DNA of 64,000 bases from Bin5 sp965220715 (GTDB lineage: Bacteria > Chloroflexota > Anaerolineae > Caldilineales > Caldilineaceae): contig OZ244843.1 of assembly GCA_965220715.1 (NCBI GenBank), positions 930,001 to 994,000 of the forward strand. Reading direction: 5' to 3'. Numbering within the stretch: the first letter of the stretch is position 1; each line of letters begins with the position of its first letter. The notes under the pieces are model-generated. The model saw only the letters and a list, made by a program, of their open reading frames with translations. It did not search any database and was not told where the DNA came from. Shown piece after piece: positions 1 through 8,421 of the stretch. The position numbers were made by a program, and so were the translations under genes.

Positions 1-2
1 TG

Positions 3-449
3 CCCCCGGGATGGTCGCCGGTCAAAATATATTTTTCGATCACCATCATTCTGTCCATTATCGGCTGGGCGGGGTTGGCGCGGGTTGTACGGGGCAAACT
101 GCTTGAGCTGCGCGAATCCGACTTTGTGATCGCGGCCAAAGTCGCCGGTTCCACCGATATGCAGATTATCGTTGAACATCTGCTGCCAGGGTTTATGAGC
201 TATCTCATCGTCCATCTCACCCTGGCCATCCCGAATATGATCCTGGGAGAAACGGCGCTCAGCTTCCTGGGGCTGGGCATTCGTGCACCGGCGGTCAGCT
301 GGGGCACGCTCTTGAAAGATGCGCAGAATGTCCGTAGCGTGGCTGTGCAGCCTTGGATGCTTATTCCTGGCCTGCTGGTGATCGTAACAGTTCTATTATT
401 TAATTTTATCGGCGATGGGCTGCGTGATGCGGCCGACCCCTACAAGTAG
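3..449 (+). CDS. ABC transporter permease, DppC/OppC family (5' end outside window)
   Basis: This is the C-terminal part of an inner-membrane permease of the oligopeptide/dipeptide ABC importer family. The open frame runs in from the left edge. Visible features are hydrophobic helices, a coupling loop with the AGSTDMQIIVEHLLPGF pattern that contacts the ATPase, and the typical ending LSFLGLGIRAPAVSWGTLL followed by a last helix and GDGLRDAADP, which is diagnostic for DppC-like subunits. It sits 5 bp before the first ATPase gene and is clearly in the same operon. The substrate is unknown, since the binding protein and the second permease lie outside the window. Confidence 0.9.
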   Translation, partial: PPGWSPVKIYFSITIILSIIGWAGLARVVRGKLLELRESDFVIAAKVAGSTDMQIIVEHLLPGFMSYLIVHLTLAIPNMILGETALSFLGLGIRAPAVSWGTLLKDAQNVRSVAVQPWMLIPGLLVIVTVLLFNFIGDGLRDAADPYK

Positions 450-454
450 CGGCA

Positions 455-1447
455 ATGGAAGACCAAGAGCTGGTTCTGGAAATCAGAGATCTGCACACCT
501 ACTTTCCCTTGGAAGAGGGGATGTTGAAAGCAGTGAACGGTGTATCGCTCACGATTCACAAGAACCGTACATTGGGTGTTGTAGGTGAATCGGGCTGCGG
601 CAAGAGCGTTACCGCACAGTCGATCCTGCGCATTGTGCCTGAGTTTGCACAGATGGCGGGGGAGATACTGCTGCATAAGAACGGTCACATCATTGATCTG
701 GCTAGCCTGGCCCCGTCGGGAAGAGAGATCCGCGACATTCGAGGCCGCGACATCTCGATGATCTTTCAGGAGCCGATGACAGCGTTTTCGCCCGTGCATT
801 CGGTTGGCGAGCAGATCATGGAGGCCATATTGGTCCATGAAGATGTGCCAAAAATCGAGGCGCGTGCCCAGGCTATTGAGCTGTTGAAGCTGGTTGGCAT
901 TCCAATTCCTGAAGAACGTGTAGACGCCTATCCGCATCAGTTGTCGGGGGGGATGCGTCAACGGGCCATGATTGCCATGGCCTTGGTGCTCAAGCCGAAG
1001 CTCCTCATCGCCGATGAACCAACGACAGCGCTGGATGTGACCATACAGGCCCAGATTTTACGTCTGATGAAGAGGCTTCAGGCCGAGATGGGCATGTCGA
1101 TCATGTTCATCACCCATGATCTGGGTGTGATAGCGAATATGGCCGATGAAGTGGCGGTGATGTACCTGGGGCGAGTGGTCGAATACGCCAGTGTCAGACA
1201 GATTTTCCGCACACCCAAGCATCCATACACCCAAGCCCTTCTGCGCTCGATTCCCAGGACCGGGCGCAAGGCGCGGGTCCGTTTGGAAACGATCGAAGGC
1301 AATGTTCCTGTCCCCCTCGACCCGCCGGATATCTGCCCATTTGCCGACCGTTGTACGCAGTTCATCCCTGGCCGCTGCGATGAAAGGGTGCCGGATTTTC
1401 TGGAAATTGCGCCGGGGCATTCGGTGCGCTGTATCCTCTATGAATGA
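455..1447 (+). CDS. ABC transporter ATP-binding protein, OppD/DppD family
   Basis: Cytoplasmic ATPase that powers a peptide-type ABC importer. Residues 44-51 form Walker A (GESGCGKS), an LSGGMRQR signature lies near residue 163, Walker B (LLIADEP) near 183, and the C-terminal Cys-containing extension (CPFADRC...RC) is the oligopeptide-transporter tail. The length of 330 residues is normal for OppD. It follows the permease by 5 bp and its stop overlaps the start of the next ATPase (ATGA), so the two should be translationally coupled. No strong ribosome binding site is seen before the ATG at 455. Confidence 0.95.
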   Translation: MEDQELVLEIRDLHTYFPLEEGMLKAVNGVSLTIHKNRTLGVVGESGCGKSVTAQSILRIVPEFAQMAGEILLHKNGHIIDLASLAPSGREIRDIRGRDISMIFQEPMTAFSPVHSVGEQIMEAILVHEDVPKIEARAQAIELLKLVGIPIPEERVDAYPHQLSGGMRQRAMIAMALVLKPKLLIADEPTTALDVTIQAQILRLMKRLQAEMGMSIMFITHDLGVIANMADEVAVMYLGRVVEYASVRQIFRTPKHPYTQALLRSIPRTGRKARVRLETIEGNVPVPLDPPDICPFADRCTQFIPGRCDERVPDFLEIAPGHSVRCILYE

Positions 1448-2487
1448 TGACAACTATGGAAACGACTAACCTACTCGAAGTACATAATCTCAAGAAGTAT
1501 TTCCCGATTGAGAAGGGCCTGTTGCGCCGGGTGGTTGGGCAGGTCCGCGCCGTCGATGATGTAAGCCTGAGCATTCCCGCCGGGAAGACCTTGGGGCTTG
1601 TCGGTGAGTCAGGCTGCGGAAAAACCACCCTGGGCCGCTGCGTAATCCGCGCTATTGAGCCGACAGCAGGACAGGTGCTGTTGCGTATCGATGATCGGCA
1701 GGCCGACATCACCGGCCTGGAAGCTAAGGAGTTGCGGGCCACGCGCCGCCACATGCAGATGGTCTTTCAGGACCCGTATGCCAGCCTCGATCCGCGCAAA
1801 ACCATTCTGGACATTGTCGGCGAGCCGCTGCGGGTGAACAAGCTGGCCAGGGGTGAGGATCTGGAGCAGCGGGTGCGTCAACTGGTCGATCTGGTCGGCC
1901 TGGACGTCAAGTATCTCAAACGCTATCCGCACGCTTTCAGCGGTGGTCAGCGCCAACGCATCGGCATTGCCCGCGCCTTGAGTTTGCATCCCAGTCTGAT
2001 TGTCTGTGATGAGCCTGTTTCGGCATTGGATGTTTCGGTCCAGGCTCAGATTCTTAATTTACTACAAGACCTGCAGGCTGAATTTGCCCTCACATATCTG
2101 TTCATCGCTCACGATCTCAGCGTCATCCAACATATTTCCGATCAGGTAGCCGTCATGTATGTCGGCAAGATAGTGGAGCAAGCGGAGACGGAGGAGCTCT
2201 TCCTACATCCCAAGCACCCATATACGGAAGCGCTTCTGTCCGCAATACCGAGTCCTGATCCTGATTCCTTACTGGACGAAATCATGCTGGAGGGTGAAGT
2301 GCCCAGCCCGGCCAACCCGCCTTCCGGTTGCTACTTTCACCCCCGCTGCAAATACGCCCAGCAGATCTGTCAAGAGGAACTACCACCACTTCTGGAGAGC
2401 AGTCCAGGCCATCACGTAGCCTGTCATTTTGCCGAGGAACTGACGCTTCAAGGAGCGGAAGATATGGAAGAGGAGAGCCAGTGGTGA
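1444..2487 (+). CDS. ABC transporter ATP-binding protein, OppF/DppF family
   Basis: Second ATPase of the same importer. Walker A is GESGCGKT at residues 54-61, the signature FSGGQRQR is near 165, Walker B (LIVCDEP) near 185, and the tail CYFHPRCKYAQQIC is the OppF type. It overlaps the preceding OppD-type gene by 4 bp. Several in-frame ATGs crowd the start (1444, 1447, 1456); 1444 is chosen for the overlap. It ends the ABC operon; the next gene is unrelated. Confidence 0.95.
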   Translation: MMTTMETTNLLEVHNLKKYFPIEKGLLRRVVGQVRAVDDVSLSIPAGKTLGLVGESGCGKTTLGRCVIRAIEPTAGQVLLRIDDRQADITGLEAKELRATRRHMQMVFQDPYASLDPRKTILDIVGEPLRVNKLARGEDLEQRVRQLVDLVGLDVKYLKRYPHAFSGGQRQRIGIARALSLHPSLIVCDEPVSALDVSVQAQILNLLQDLQAEFALTYLFIAHDLSVIQHISDQVAVMYVGKIVEQAETEELFLHPKHPYTEALLSAIPSPDPDSLLDEIMLEGEVPSPANPPSGCYFHPRCKYAQQICQEELPPLLESSPGHHVACHFAEELTLQGAEDMEEESQW

Positions 2488-2585
2488 TTCCTGCTGTCCG
2501 TTCCGGCTCTTACGCAGGTAACAAGACGGGCGCCCAGAAGGTGAGAGATTGGCTGTGGCCCCAAGTCGGGTGAAGGTGTAAGCGC

Positions 2586-3011
2586 ATGGACACACTTCTC
2601 TCCTGGATGGTGCTGTGGCTTGCGGGTGTAGGGCTGTTCATATACTTCATGATCGCGCTGGTGCGCCGGCTGGCGGTGCGTTACAGCCAGGGGGTTGAAG
2701 CCAACGTGCGGGCCGCAGAGTCTATTGTCAATGACGAACGCGTCCCCGCTGCCTGGACAGCGCCGTACCGCCAACGGATCGAGACCCTCCGTCGGGTCGT
2801 TGGGTCTGAAGATGAGATTGAACGGGCTGCCCGACGCGGGCACCAGGACTGCTTGCGCCGGTTGGATCGGCTTGTGCATTTTTTCGAGAAAAGCGACCTG
2901 GTTGACAGCGCAGAATCACGCCATGTCCTTCTGAAAGGACTGCAACGGCAGCGCGAACGATGGGTCGCCGGGGGATGGCAGTATGTGATTGAGAGGGATG
3001 ATAATCGCTGA
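2586..3011 (+). CDS. Hypothetical single-pass membrane protein
   Basis: A 141-residue protein not recognised as any family. Residues 5-28 are a strongly hydrophobic segment followed by Arg residues, so a single N-terminal transmembrane anchor with a cytoplasmic tail is likely. The rest is charged and probably helical (many Arg, Glu, Leu). It starts about 100 bp after the ABC operon on the same strand and could be cotranscribed. Reverse-strand frames over this stretch look like shadows of it. Coding status is supported only by the clean membrane segment and continuous frame. Confidence 0.55.
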   Translation: MDTLLSWMVLWLAGVGLFIYFMIALVRRLAVRYSQGVEANVRAAESIVNDERVPAAWTAPYRQRIETLRRVVGSEDEIERAARRGHQDCLRRLDRLVHFFEKSDLVDSAESRHVLLKGLQRQRERWVAGGWQYVIERDDNR

Positions 3012-3294
3012 AACACAAGACGCAGCGATGTTTGATGTTGTCAGGCTGGGACCGACTTGTCCCAAACGACCGGGCAGCCGGCATACACGGGACAGGCGCC
3101 TTACGCCCGGCAGCCTGCTCAGAAGCGGATGACGGGACTACTGATGTTATGCGCAGGCGATTCGGCGCGGGGAGAGAGCAATATGCAGGCCGGGTTTCTC
3201 GTCGCCGAGGCGACCCATTGCATGCCGTGCCTCGTTCACTTTCACAGACCTCTTTGCTTCCTCACAATCAGGCAATCCTCTTACGACAAGCAAA
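3012..3294. other. Convergent intergenic stretch, nothing recognised
   Basis: Spacer between a plus-strand and a minus-strand gene. No intrinsic terminator with a T-tract, no tRNA and no clear coding signal was found. Confidence 0.4.
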
Positions 3295-4242
3295 CTATTC
3301 CGGCAGCGTCCGCAATATCAGCGGCTCAAGGAATTCCACACTCTTGATGATGCCTTCGGATGCGCTCATCATTGGGTCTTCGTGTTCGATGCTCAGCGCC
3401 CCGTCGTAGCCTACGACCCGCAGCGCGCTGACAAAATCTCGCCACCACGCTTCTCCATGGCCATAGCCCAGCGTGCGGTAGGCCCACGAGCGCTCGGCAA
3501 CCAGGTCCATGGGCCGCATATCGAGGCCGCCGTTGAGGGCCATTTCAGAAGGGTTGAGGCGGGTGTCCTTGGCGTGGACGTGGAAAATGAACCCCTCTCC
3601 CAGGGCGGGGATGACAATGAGCGGATCCATGCCCTGGTAAAAAAAGTGGCTGGGATCGAGGTTGACGCCCACGCTTGGCCCGGCGATTGCGCGTAGGCGC
3701 AGCATAGTACGGGTGTTATAAGCGGACTGGCCAGGGTGTAGTTCGATCGCGACCCTGACGCCGTGATCGGCAGCGAACCGGCCGGCCTTTTCCCAGAAAG
3801 GGGTGATCACTTCATCCCACTGCCAGCGCTCCAGGTCAGCGTATTCCGGCTGTTGAGGATGGGTGGGCCAGTTCGGGTAGGGTGTCCCACTCGGGTCGCC
3901 AGGGCAGCCGCTCATCGTCACGATCGTATCCAGGCCGAGGTTATGCGCTAACTCTACTGTCTTAAAGAAGACATCCTGCGATGCCTGGCCGCGCGCGGGG
4001 TGCGGGTCGAGCAGGTTGCCATTGCAGTTGAGGGCGCTCAGCATCAGGCCGCGACTTTCTATGGCGGTCGTAAATGCTGTGCGGGCCTCCTCGCTTTGCA
4101 GCAGTTCATCCAGGTTGCAATGCAAAGCCGGCGAGAAATTTCCCGTTCCGATTTCCACAGCTTCGATCCCGTGCTCGACAACCCAATCAAGCGCCTCGGT
4201 GAAGGCAGTTGGCAGGCTATCTGTAAACAATCCGATTTTCAT
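3295..4242 (-). CDS. Sugar phosphate isomerase/epimerase (xylose-isomerase-like TIM barrel)
   Basis: A 315-residue TIM-barrel protein of the AP endonuclease 2/xylose isomerase-like group, which isomerises or epimerises sugars, inositols or sugar acids. Metal-site style motifs are visible: AIELHPGQ, NLDPSHFFYQGMDP, FHVHAKDT and LSIEHEDP, giving the usual Glu, Asp/His, His and Glu ligands. The start at 4242 is preceded by CAGGAGA at normal spacing; an upstream in-frame ATG at 4356 lacks a site and gives a non-family extension. The exact substrate cannot be deduced. Confidence 0.88.
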   Translation of the reverse strand: MKIGLFTDSLPTAFTEALDWVVEHGIEAVEIGTGNFSPALHCNLDELLQSEEARTAFTTAIESRGLMLSALNCNGNLLDPHPARGQASQDVFFKTVELAHNLGLDTIVTMSGCPGDPSGTPYPNWPTHPQQPEYADLERWQWDEVITPFWEKAGRFAADHGVRVAIELHPGQSAYNTRTMLRLRAIAGPSVGVNLDPSHFFYQGMDPLIVIPALGEGFIFHVHAKDTRLNPSEMALNGGLDMRPMDLVAERSWAYRTLGYGHGEAWWRDFVSALRVVGYDGALSIEHEDPMMSASEGIIKSVEFLEPLILRTLPE

Positions 4243-4306
4243 AACATTCTCCTGTCTGGTGGGCCCAGGGAGCGCTTCCCACCCCGCGCCCCGTTCGGCC
4301 GGATCA

Positions 4307-4756
4307 TTACTCCTCGTACCAGCCCGACCCGAAGTACAGCCTGTCGTGCCGCACAATCCATGCTTGCTTGCGCGTCTCCTCGCCCGTGTCCGGGTTGTGG
4401 AAGACGTAGCTGATCCATTTGCCCTCCTCCGTAGCGCTCAGCAAGTCGTCGCCATAGAAGTAGCCGGTGACGTCTACACGTAGCGCCGGGTCACGCCCAA
4501 TCATTTCGGGGCGGTAGTGCGCGATGGTGTACCCATCGCCATCGATAATGAAGGCGTACCATTGCCCGTCCACGTTTTCAGCTGAACTGTAATGGTCGAG
4601 GGCTGCCTGGGGGCCTGCCTGACTGTAGAGCCGGATCGCATCCTGCACGATCGATTGGGTGTAGGCTGCCGGTTCGTTCTTGGTTGGGATGGCAACGCAG
4701 CCGGCGACCAGGAGCGTGAGCGCGAGGGTAAGAGATAGGGCGGCAGAACGAGACAT
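4307..4756 (-). CDS. Small lipoprotein with single Cache-like domain
   Basis: A 149-residue exported lipoprotein. The N-terminus is a signal peptide ending in the lipobox LVAGC (Cys20). The mature part resembles a single Cache (sCache_2-type) ligand-binding domain: a helix with AIRLYSQAG, then WYAFIIDGDGYTIAHYRPEMIGRD, GKWISYVF, and the ending KQAWIVRHDRLYFGSGWYEE. Such domains bind small organic ligands outside the cell, usually in receptors; here the domain stands alone on a lipid anchor. Start 4756 has GGAG upstream. It lies 64 bp upstream of the epimerase on the same strand. Confidence 0.7.
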   Translation of the reverse strand: MSRSAALSLTLALTLLVAGCVAIPTKNEPAAYTQSIVQDAIRLYSQAGPQAALDHYSSAENVDGQWYAFIIDGDGYTIAHYRPEMIGRDPALRVDVTGYFYGDDLLSATEEGKWISYVFHNPDTGEETRKQAWIVRHDRLYFGSGWYEE

Positions 4757-4832
4757 ATTTGTCTCCATTTCGATAAAGTCAGACATGAACTATCTACGAT
4801 AGTGTACTTGCACCCCCCCCTCTGTCCAAGCA

Positions 4833-4861
4833 TTGCCCTTCCTCGGTTAGGTGGGTATAAT
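4833..4861 (+). promoter_or_regulatory. sigma70-type promoter of the 5-11 kb catabolic operon
   Basis: TTGCCC (4833-4838), 17 bp spacer, TATAAT (4856-4861), facing the M81 peptidase gene. The predicted transcript would have a leader of about 100 nt. Confidence 0.6.
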
Positions 4862-4969
4862 CTCTCTGTCCATCTGTAAGAACGCACCTATCCGTAACAG
4901 TGTAACGTTGTTCCCCCTGAGGTTGTTCTGTGCATCCCTGTACGAAAAGGGGCGCAAAGAGGAAATCCA

Positions 4970-6478
4970 ATGGCAGGCATGCGCATCGGCATCGGCTCGA
5001 TCTTCCAGGAAAGCAACCAGTTCGCGGCCACGCAGACCGACCTGGACCTGTTTCGCAACTCCTATGTGCATGAAGGCGACGCCCTGTTGCAACTGGCCGG
5101 CACCGACTGCGAAGTTGCCGGCATCCTCGCCACCTGCGTCGATGCCGGCGCGCAGGCAGTTCCGCTGCTGGCGGCGCGCAGCGTCTCGGGAGGAGTGCTG
5201 TCGGATGCCTGCTACATCGAGTTGAAGGAAACGCTGCTGGCGCGACTGCGCGCTGCGCCGCCGCTTGACGGACTCATACTCGCCATGCACGGCTCCATGG
5301 TCACGGCTTCGCAGGAGGACCCGGAGGGCGATCTCCTTGATGCCGTGCGCCGCATCGTGGGGCCGGACCTGCCCATCGTCATGACGCTCGACCTGCACGC
5401 GCACGTCACCGCGCGCATGGTCAGCCAGGCCAATGCCCTGGTGTCCTTCACCCACTACCCCCACGACGACACCTATTCCACCGGTGAACGCGGGGCCACC
5501 CTCCTGTTGCGGACGGTGCAGGGCGGCGTCAGGCCGGTGATGGCCCTGGCCAAGGTCCCTATCATCTGCGGGGCCTGCAACGGCCAGACTTTCGGCGACG
5601 GGCCTATGGCCCACCTGACCCGGCGGGCGCGGCGCCTGGAAACGCAGCCGGGCATTCTCTCCGTATCCTGTTTCCAGGTCCACCCCTACAACGACCTGCC
5701 CGGCATGGGTTGCGGCAGCATCGTGGTGACGGACAATGACCCCACCCTGGCGGCAGACGAGGCGCAGGGGCTGGCGGCGGAGTTTTGGGAGCGGCGCCGG
5801 GCGTTTGAGGTAGAGCATTTTACCGTCGCCGAGGCCGTTGCCCGCGGCCGCCAGGTGGAGGGGGGATCGGTGCTGCTGGTGGATACCGCCGATTGCGCCG
5901 GCGGCGGCGCGCCCGGCGATAGCGTCGCCTTGCTGCGCGAGTTGCTGGCGCTGGGCGTGGACGAGCCTGCCTTCCTGATGGTGGTGGATGCGGACGCGGC
6001 CCAGGCTTGCGCACGCGCCGGCATCGGCCAGACCGTCAGCCTGCAGGTCGGCTACAGCCTTGACCCGGCCTGGGGCCAGCCCGTCCCGGTCAGCGGCGTC
6101 GTGCGCCGTCTCAGCGACGGCAGCTTCCTCTACGACGGCGGTCTCTTTGGCGGCACCTGGGCTTCTATGGGTCTCTCGGCCGTGCTGCAAATCGGCAGCA
6201 TCGAGCTTCTGGTCATGTCGCAGCCGACCTACGACTGGGGCGATGAGCAGTTTCGCAGCCTGGGCATGGATGTACGCCGGGCCAGGTTCATCGGCGTCAA
6301 GAATCCCATGAACTATCGCCACGCCTACCGCGACCTGATGAAAGCGGCTTATATCATCGACACGCCCGGACCAACCCCGGCCCATGTGCGCAACCTGAAC
6401 TACGAGCGCATGCAGCGGCCCTTTTTCCCTCTTGACGAGGAGATCCCTGACCTTGAAATACCGGTTGTCGTCAGTTGA
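4970..6478 (+). CDS. M81 family metallopeptidase (MlrC-like)
   Basis: A 502-residue protein of the MlrC family, named for the last enzyme of microcystin breakdown in Sphingomonas but widespread in catabolic operons with other, mostly unknown roles. The N-terminal half has the family motifs GSIFQESNQF, LAMHGSMVT and TLDLHAHVT (metal-binding Asp and His), FTHYPHDD, and the C-terminal half has VDTADCAGGGAPGDS, matching the MlrC C-terminal domain. Start 4970 follows AGAGGAAAT. It is the first gene of a plus-strand operon with dioxygenases and dehydrogenases, so it probably cleaves an amide or related bond in an organic substrate rather than a microcystin. Confidence 0.88.
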   Translation: MAGMRIGIGSIFQESNQFAATQTDLDLFRNSYVHEGDALLQLAGTDCEVAGILATCVDAGAQAVPLLAARSVSGGVLSDACYIELKETLLARLRAAPPLDGLILAMHGSMVTASQEDPEGDLLDAVRRIVGPDLPIVMTLDLHAHVTARMVSQANALVSFTHYPHDDTYSTGERGATLLLRTVQGGVRPVMALAKVPIICGACNGQTFGDGPMAHLTRRARRLETQPGILSVSCFQVHPYNDLPGMGCGSIVVTDNDPTLAADEAQGLAAEFWERRRAFEVEHFTVAEAVARGRQVEGGSVLLVDTADCAGGGAPGDSVALLRELLALGVDEPAFLMVVDADAAQACARAGIGQTVSLQVGYSLDPAWGQPVPVSGVVRRLSDGSFLYDGGLFGGTWASMGLSAVLQIGSIELLVMSQPTYDWGDEQFRSLGMDVRRARFIGVKNPMNYRHAYRDLMKAAYIIDTPGPTPAHVRNLNYERMQRPFFPLDEEIPDLEIPVVVS

Positions 6479-6515
6479 GGATGATCCACGAAGGGATACG
6501 AAGGAACATCTGCCA

Positions 6516-6878
6516 ATGAATACCGTCGCCGCTCAACTATTGGAAGAGTGTATCGAACAGTTGGAGCGGGGGGAACTGACTGAGGAGCGGTTGCAAGAGT
6601 TGGGCAAGGCGATCGGGGAGAAGAGGGCCAGACGCCAGAGTTTGCTCTACTTGCAGACCGCAACCACCTCCGTTACCTCCCAGGTGATCGGTATGCTGCA
6701 GGTCGCGGACGGCGGGGTCTCCGACGGCCCGTTCGACCCCTCCGACTGGCCCTATAAAACCGTATTGGACGCCATCAACTCCGGCTGGCGCGTGATTCGC
6801 TTTCCGGCCCAACTTCTGACCGGGCACAGCCGGGATGTGCATGTCACCTGCGAGTTCATTCTGGAGAAGTGGGAATAA
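6516..6878 (+). CDS. Hypothetical protein in catabolic operon
   Basis: A 120-residue soluble protein of unknown function. The N-terminal half is helical and charged (LLEECIEQLERGELTEERLQELG), the C-terminal half contains a compact pattern DPSDWPYKTVLDAINSGWRVIRFP and ends CEFILEKWE. The stop codon TAA is directly followed by the ATG of the VOC gene with no spacer, which indicates coupling. A longer frame from 6432 would overlap the peptidase; 6516 has AAGGAA upstream and is preferred. Confidence 0.75.
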   Translation: MNTVAAQLLEECIEQLERGELTEERLQELGKAIGEKRARRQSLLYLQTATTSVTSQVIGMLQVADGGVSDGPFDPSDWPYKTVLDAINSGWRVIRFPAQLLTGHSRDVHVTCEFILEKWE

Positions 6879-7289
6879 ATGGACGCCGCGCTCTGGAACA
6901 TCGGCATGAAAGTCGATGACATGGACAGCGAAATCGCGTTCTGGCAAGAGATCGGCGCCAAACTGATTCTGCGCGAGACGTTCAGCGCGCCCGACGGTGA
7001 GGAGGTCGACTACGCCTTCGTCGAATTTGGCGGCACGCGCATCTTTCTTACACCCAAGACGGTCTTCGAGGACAAACTCGGCCACGAACTGATGCCCGGT
7101 CTGACGCACGCCGTCTTCGAAGTCGATGACCTGGATCAGGAGTACGAACGGCTCACCGGCATGGGCCTGGAGGTACTGGTAGAGCGGGTTGAGATCAGCG
7201 CCGCTTTTGGCTCGCGCCGTCTGGCATTCTTCCGTTCACCCAACGGCATGGTTTTCGAACTGCTGCAGATTCTTGAAGCGAAAATCTGA
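6879..7289 (+). CDS. VOC (glyoxalase/bleomycin-resistance fold) family protein
   Basis: A 136-residue vicinal-oxygen-chelate protein. Two beta-alpha-beta-beta-beta halves are evident: one starting LWNIGMKVDDMDSEIAFWQEIGAKL and a second with LTHAVFEVDDLDQEYERLTGMG and ending SPNGMVFELLQI. Metal-ligand candidates are a Glu near the C-terminal FELL and acidic/His positions in the first half, but they are not certain. Members include lactoylglutathione lyases, dioxygenases and epimerases; no specific reaction can be assigned. It begins at the base after the preceding stop codon. Confidence 0.85.
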   Translation: MDAALWNIGMKVDDMDSEIAFWQEIGAKLILRETFSAPDGEEVDYAFVEFGGTRIFLTPKTVFEDKLGHELMPGLTHAVFEVDDLDQEYERLTGMGLEVLVERVEISAAFGSRRLAFFRSPNGMVFELLQILEAKI

Positions 7290-7334
7290 CGATGATTCTT
7301 AAGACGCTCGTGCATACCGGGCAGGAGGTGACCA

Positions 7335-8171
7335 ATGACGATGGAGGCACTTCGCGCAGCGGATAACGTAAAGCCTACCTTGACCGATGAGGAGGTCCTT
7401 GAATTCTGCAAAACCGGCATTCTCACGCTCGAAGGCGTGATACCGGATTCCACCAACCGCTGGGTTTTCGAGTATCTTGACGAGGAAGGAGCAGACCCCC
7501 ATCAGCTGGTGCGGGATGAGCGCTTCATCGACGAAGTGCTGTTGCATCCGGCGGTCGCCGGCGTCATCCGCTCCCTGCTGGGCGCCCACTTCCAGCTGCC
7601 TGAGTGGATGGCCAACCATCGCCTGGCGGGGCCGGTAGCAGCCAACTACTGGCATATCGACGCCGGTTCCGACTTCGAGCGCGCCTGCAATCTGCTGCAA
7701 GTCTTCTATATTCCCCAGTTGAACAGCATCGAGATGGGGCCGACCCTGTTCCTGCCCGGCTCCCACCTTGTACCCATCGCCAGGGAGGACATAGAACGCT
7801 TTGGCAATCTGACCGGTCAGGTACCCACCACCGCGACCGCCGGATCGGTGTTCGTCACCGCCTATTCGATCTGGCATCGCCAGCCCGACAAGGTCGATCA
7901 ATCGACGCGCAACCTGTTGAAATGGGTGTACTGGCGCACAACGCCGCCGGCGCGCGATTGGAACGCGCGCGCCGATTTTGATTTCGCCGGCGCCGACTAC
8001 TCCTTTACCAGCGACTATTTCTGTGGCGGCCACCGCAAATGGCAGTCGGTCCCGCGTGTGGCCGAAATGTTCTACTGGCTGTGCGGCAAAGCCGAAGAGT
8101 TCCACGTGGTTGGCGGTTCAGGCTGGCCCTATTCCTCTTCGGACCCGGGAATGTGGGCAAAAGGTCGTTGA
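7335..8171 (+). CDS. Phytanoyl-CoA dioxygenase (PhyH) family protein
   Basis: A 278-residue Fe(II)/2-oxoglutarate-dependent oxygenase. The double-stranded beta helix shows the HxD of the iron triad (YWHIDAGSDF) and the distal His in TAYSIWHRQPDK, followed by an Arg (RNLLKW) that could bind 2-oxoglutarate; the LFLPGSH motif is typical of the family. These enzymes hydroxylate small organic compounds. The gene sits between the VOC gene and a second PhyH gene of the operon, with an AGGAGG ribosome site just before 7335. Confidence 0.9.
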   Translation: MTMEALRAADNVKPTLTDEEVLEFCKTGILTLEGVIPDSTNRWVFEYLDEEGADPHQLVRDERFIDEVLLHPAVAGVIRSLLGAHFQLPEWMANHRLAGPVAANYWHIDAGSDFERACNLLQVFYIPQLNSIEMGPTLFLPGSHLVPIAREDIERFGNLTGQVPTTATAGSVFVTAYSIWHRQPDKVDQSTRNLLKWVYWRTTPPARDWNARADFDFAGADYSFTSDYFCGGHRKWQSVPRVAEMFYWLCGKAEEFHVVGGSGWPYSSSDPGMWAKGR

Positions 8172-8279
8172 TATCACCAGGGCTCGTTGACATCTGTCAG
8201 AACAGCGATATGCGGGAGCAAAGTACAGCTGATCCATAAAGGGCCGCCCAGTCACCCCAAGAAAATCCGATACGCCTAT

Positions 8280-8402
8280 GGTGTTCTTCGCGCCCCTTCG
8301 CGTGCCTTCGCGGATCAAAGAAAGGTGTTCTTCGCGGCCCTTCGTGGCCCTTTGTGGATAAAAAAGGTTTTCACCGCGGCCCTTCGCGTCACTTCGCGGA
8401 TC
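8280..8402 (+). repeat. Three tandem degenerate copies of a ~42-bp unit
   Basis: Units begin at 8280, 8324 and 8366, each opening GGTGTTC or GGTTTTC and carrying TTCGCG...CTTCG(C/T)G...GGAT. They fill the spacer between the two PhyH genes. A weaker related string (CACGAAGGGATACGAAGGAA) lies at 6487-6506. Confidence 0.75.
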
Positions 8403-8421
8403 GATCTGTGGAGATCAAAAC

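Noticed and set aside
4847..6385. A 512-codon frame on the minus strand opposite the M81 peptidase gene
   Set aside because: It is a GC-rich shadow with low-complexity His/Arg/Gly/Ala sequence and no domain; the plus-strand frame has clear MlrC motifs.
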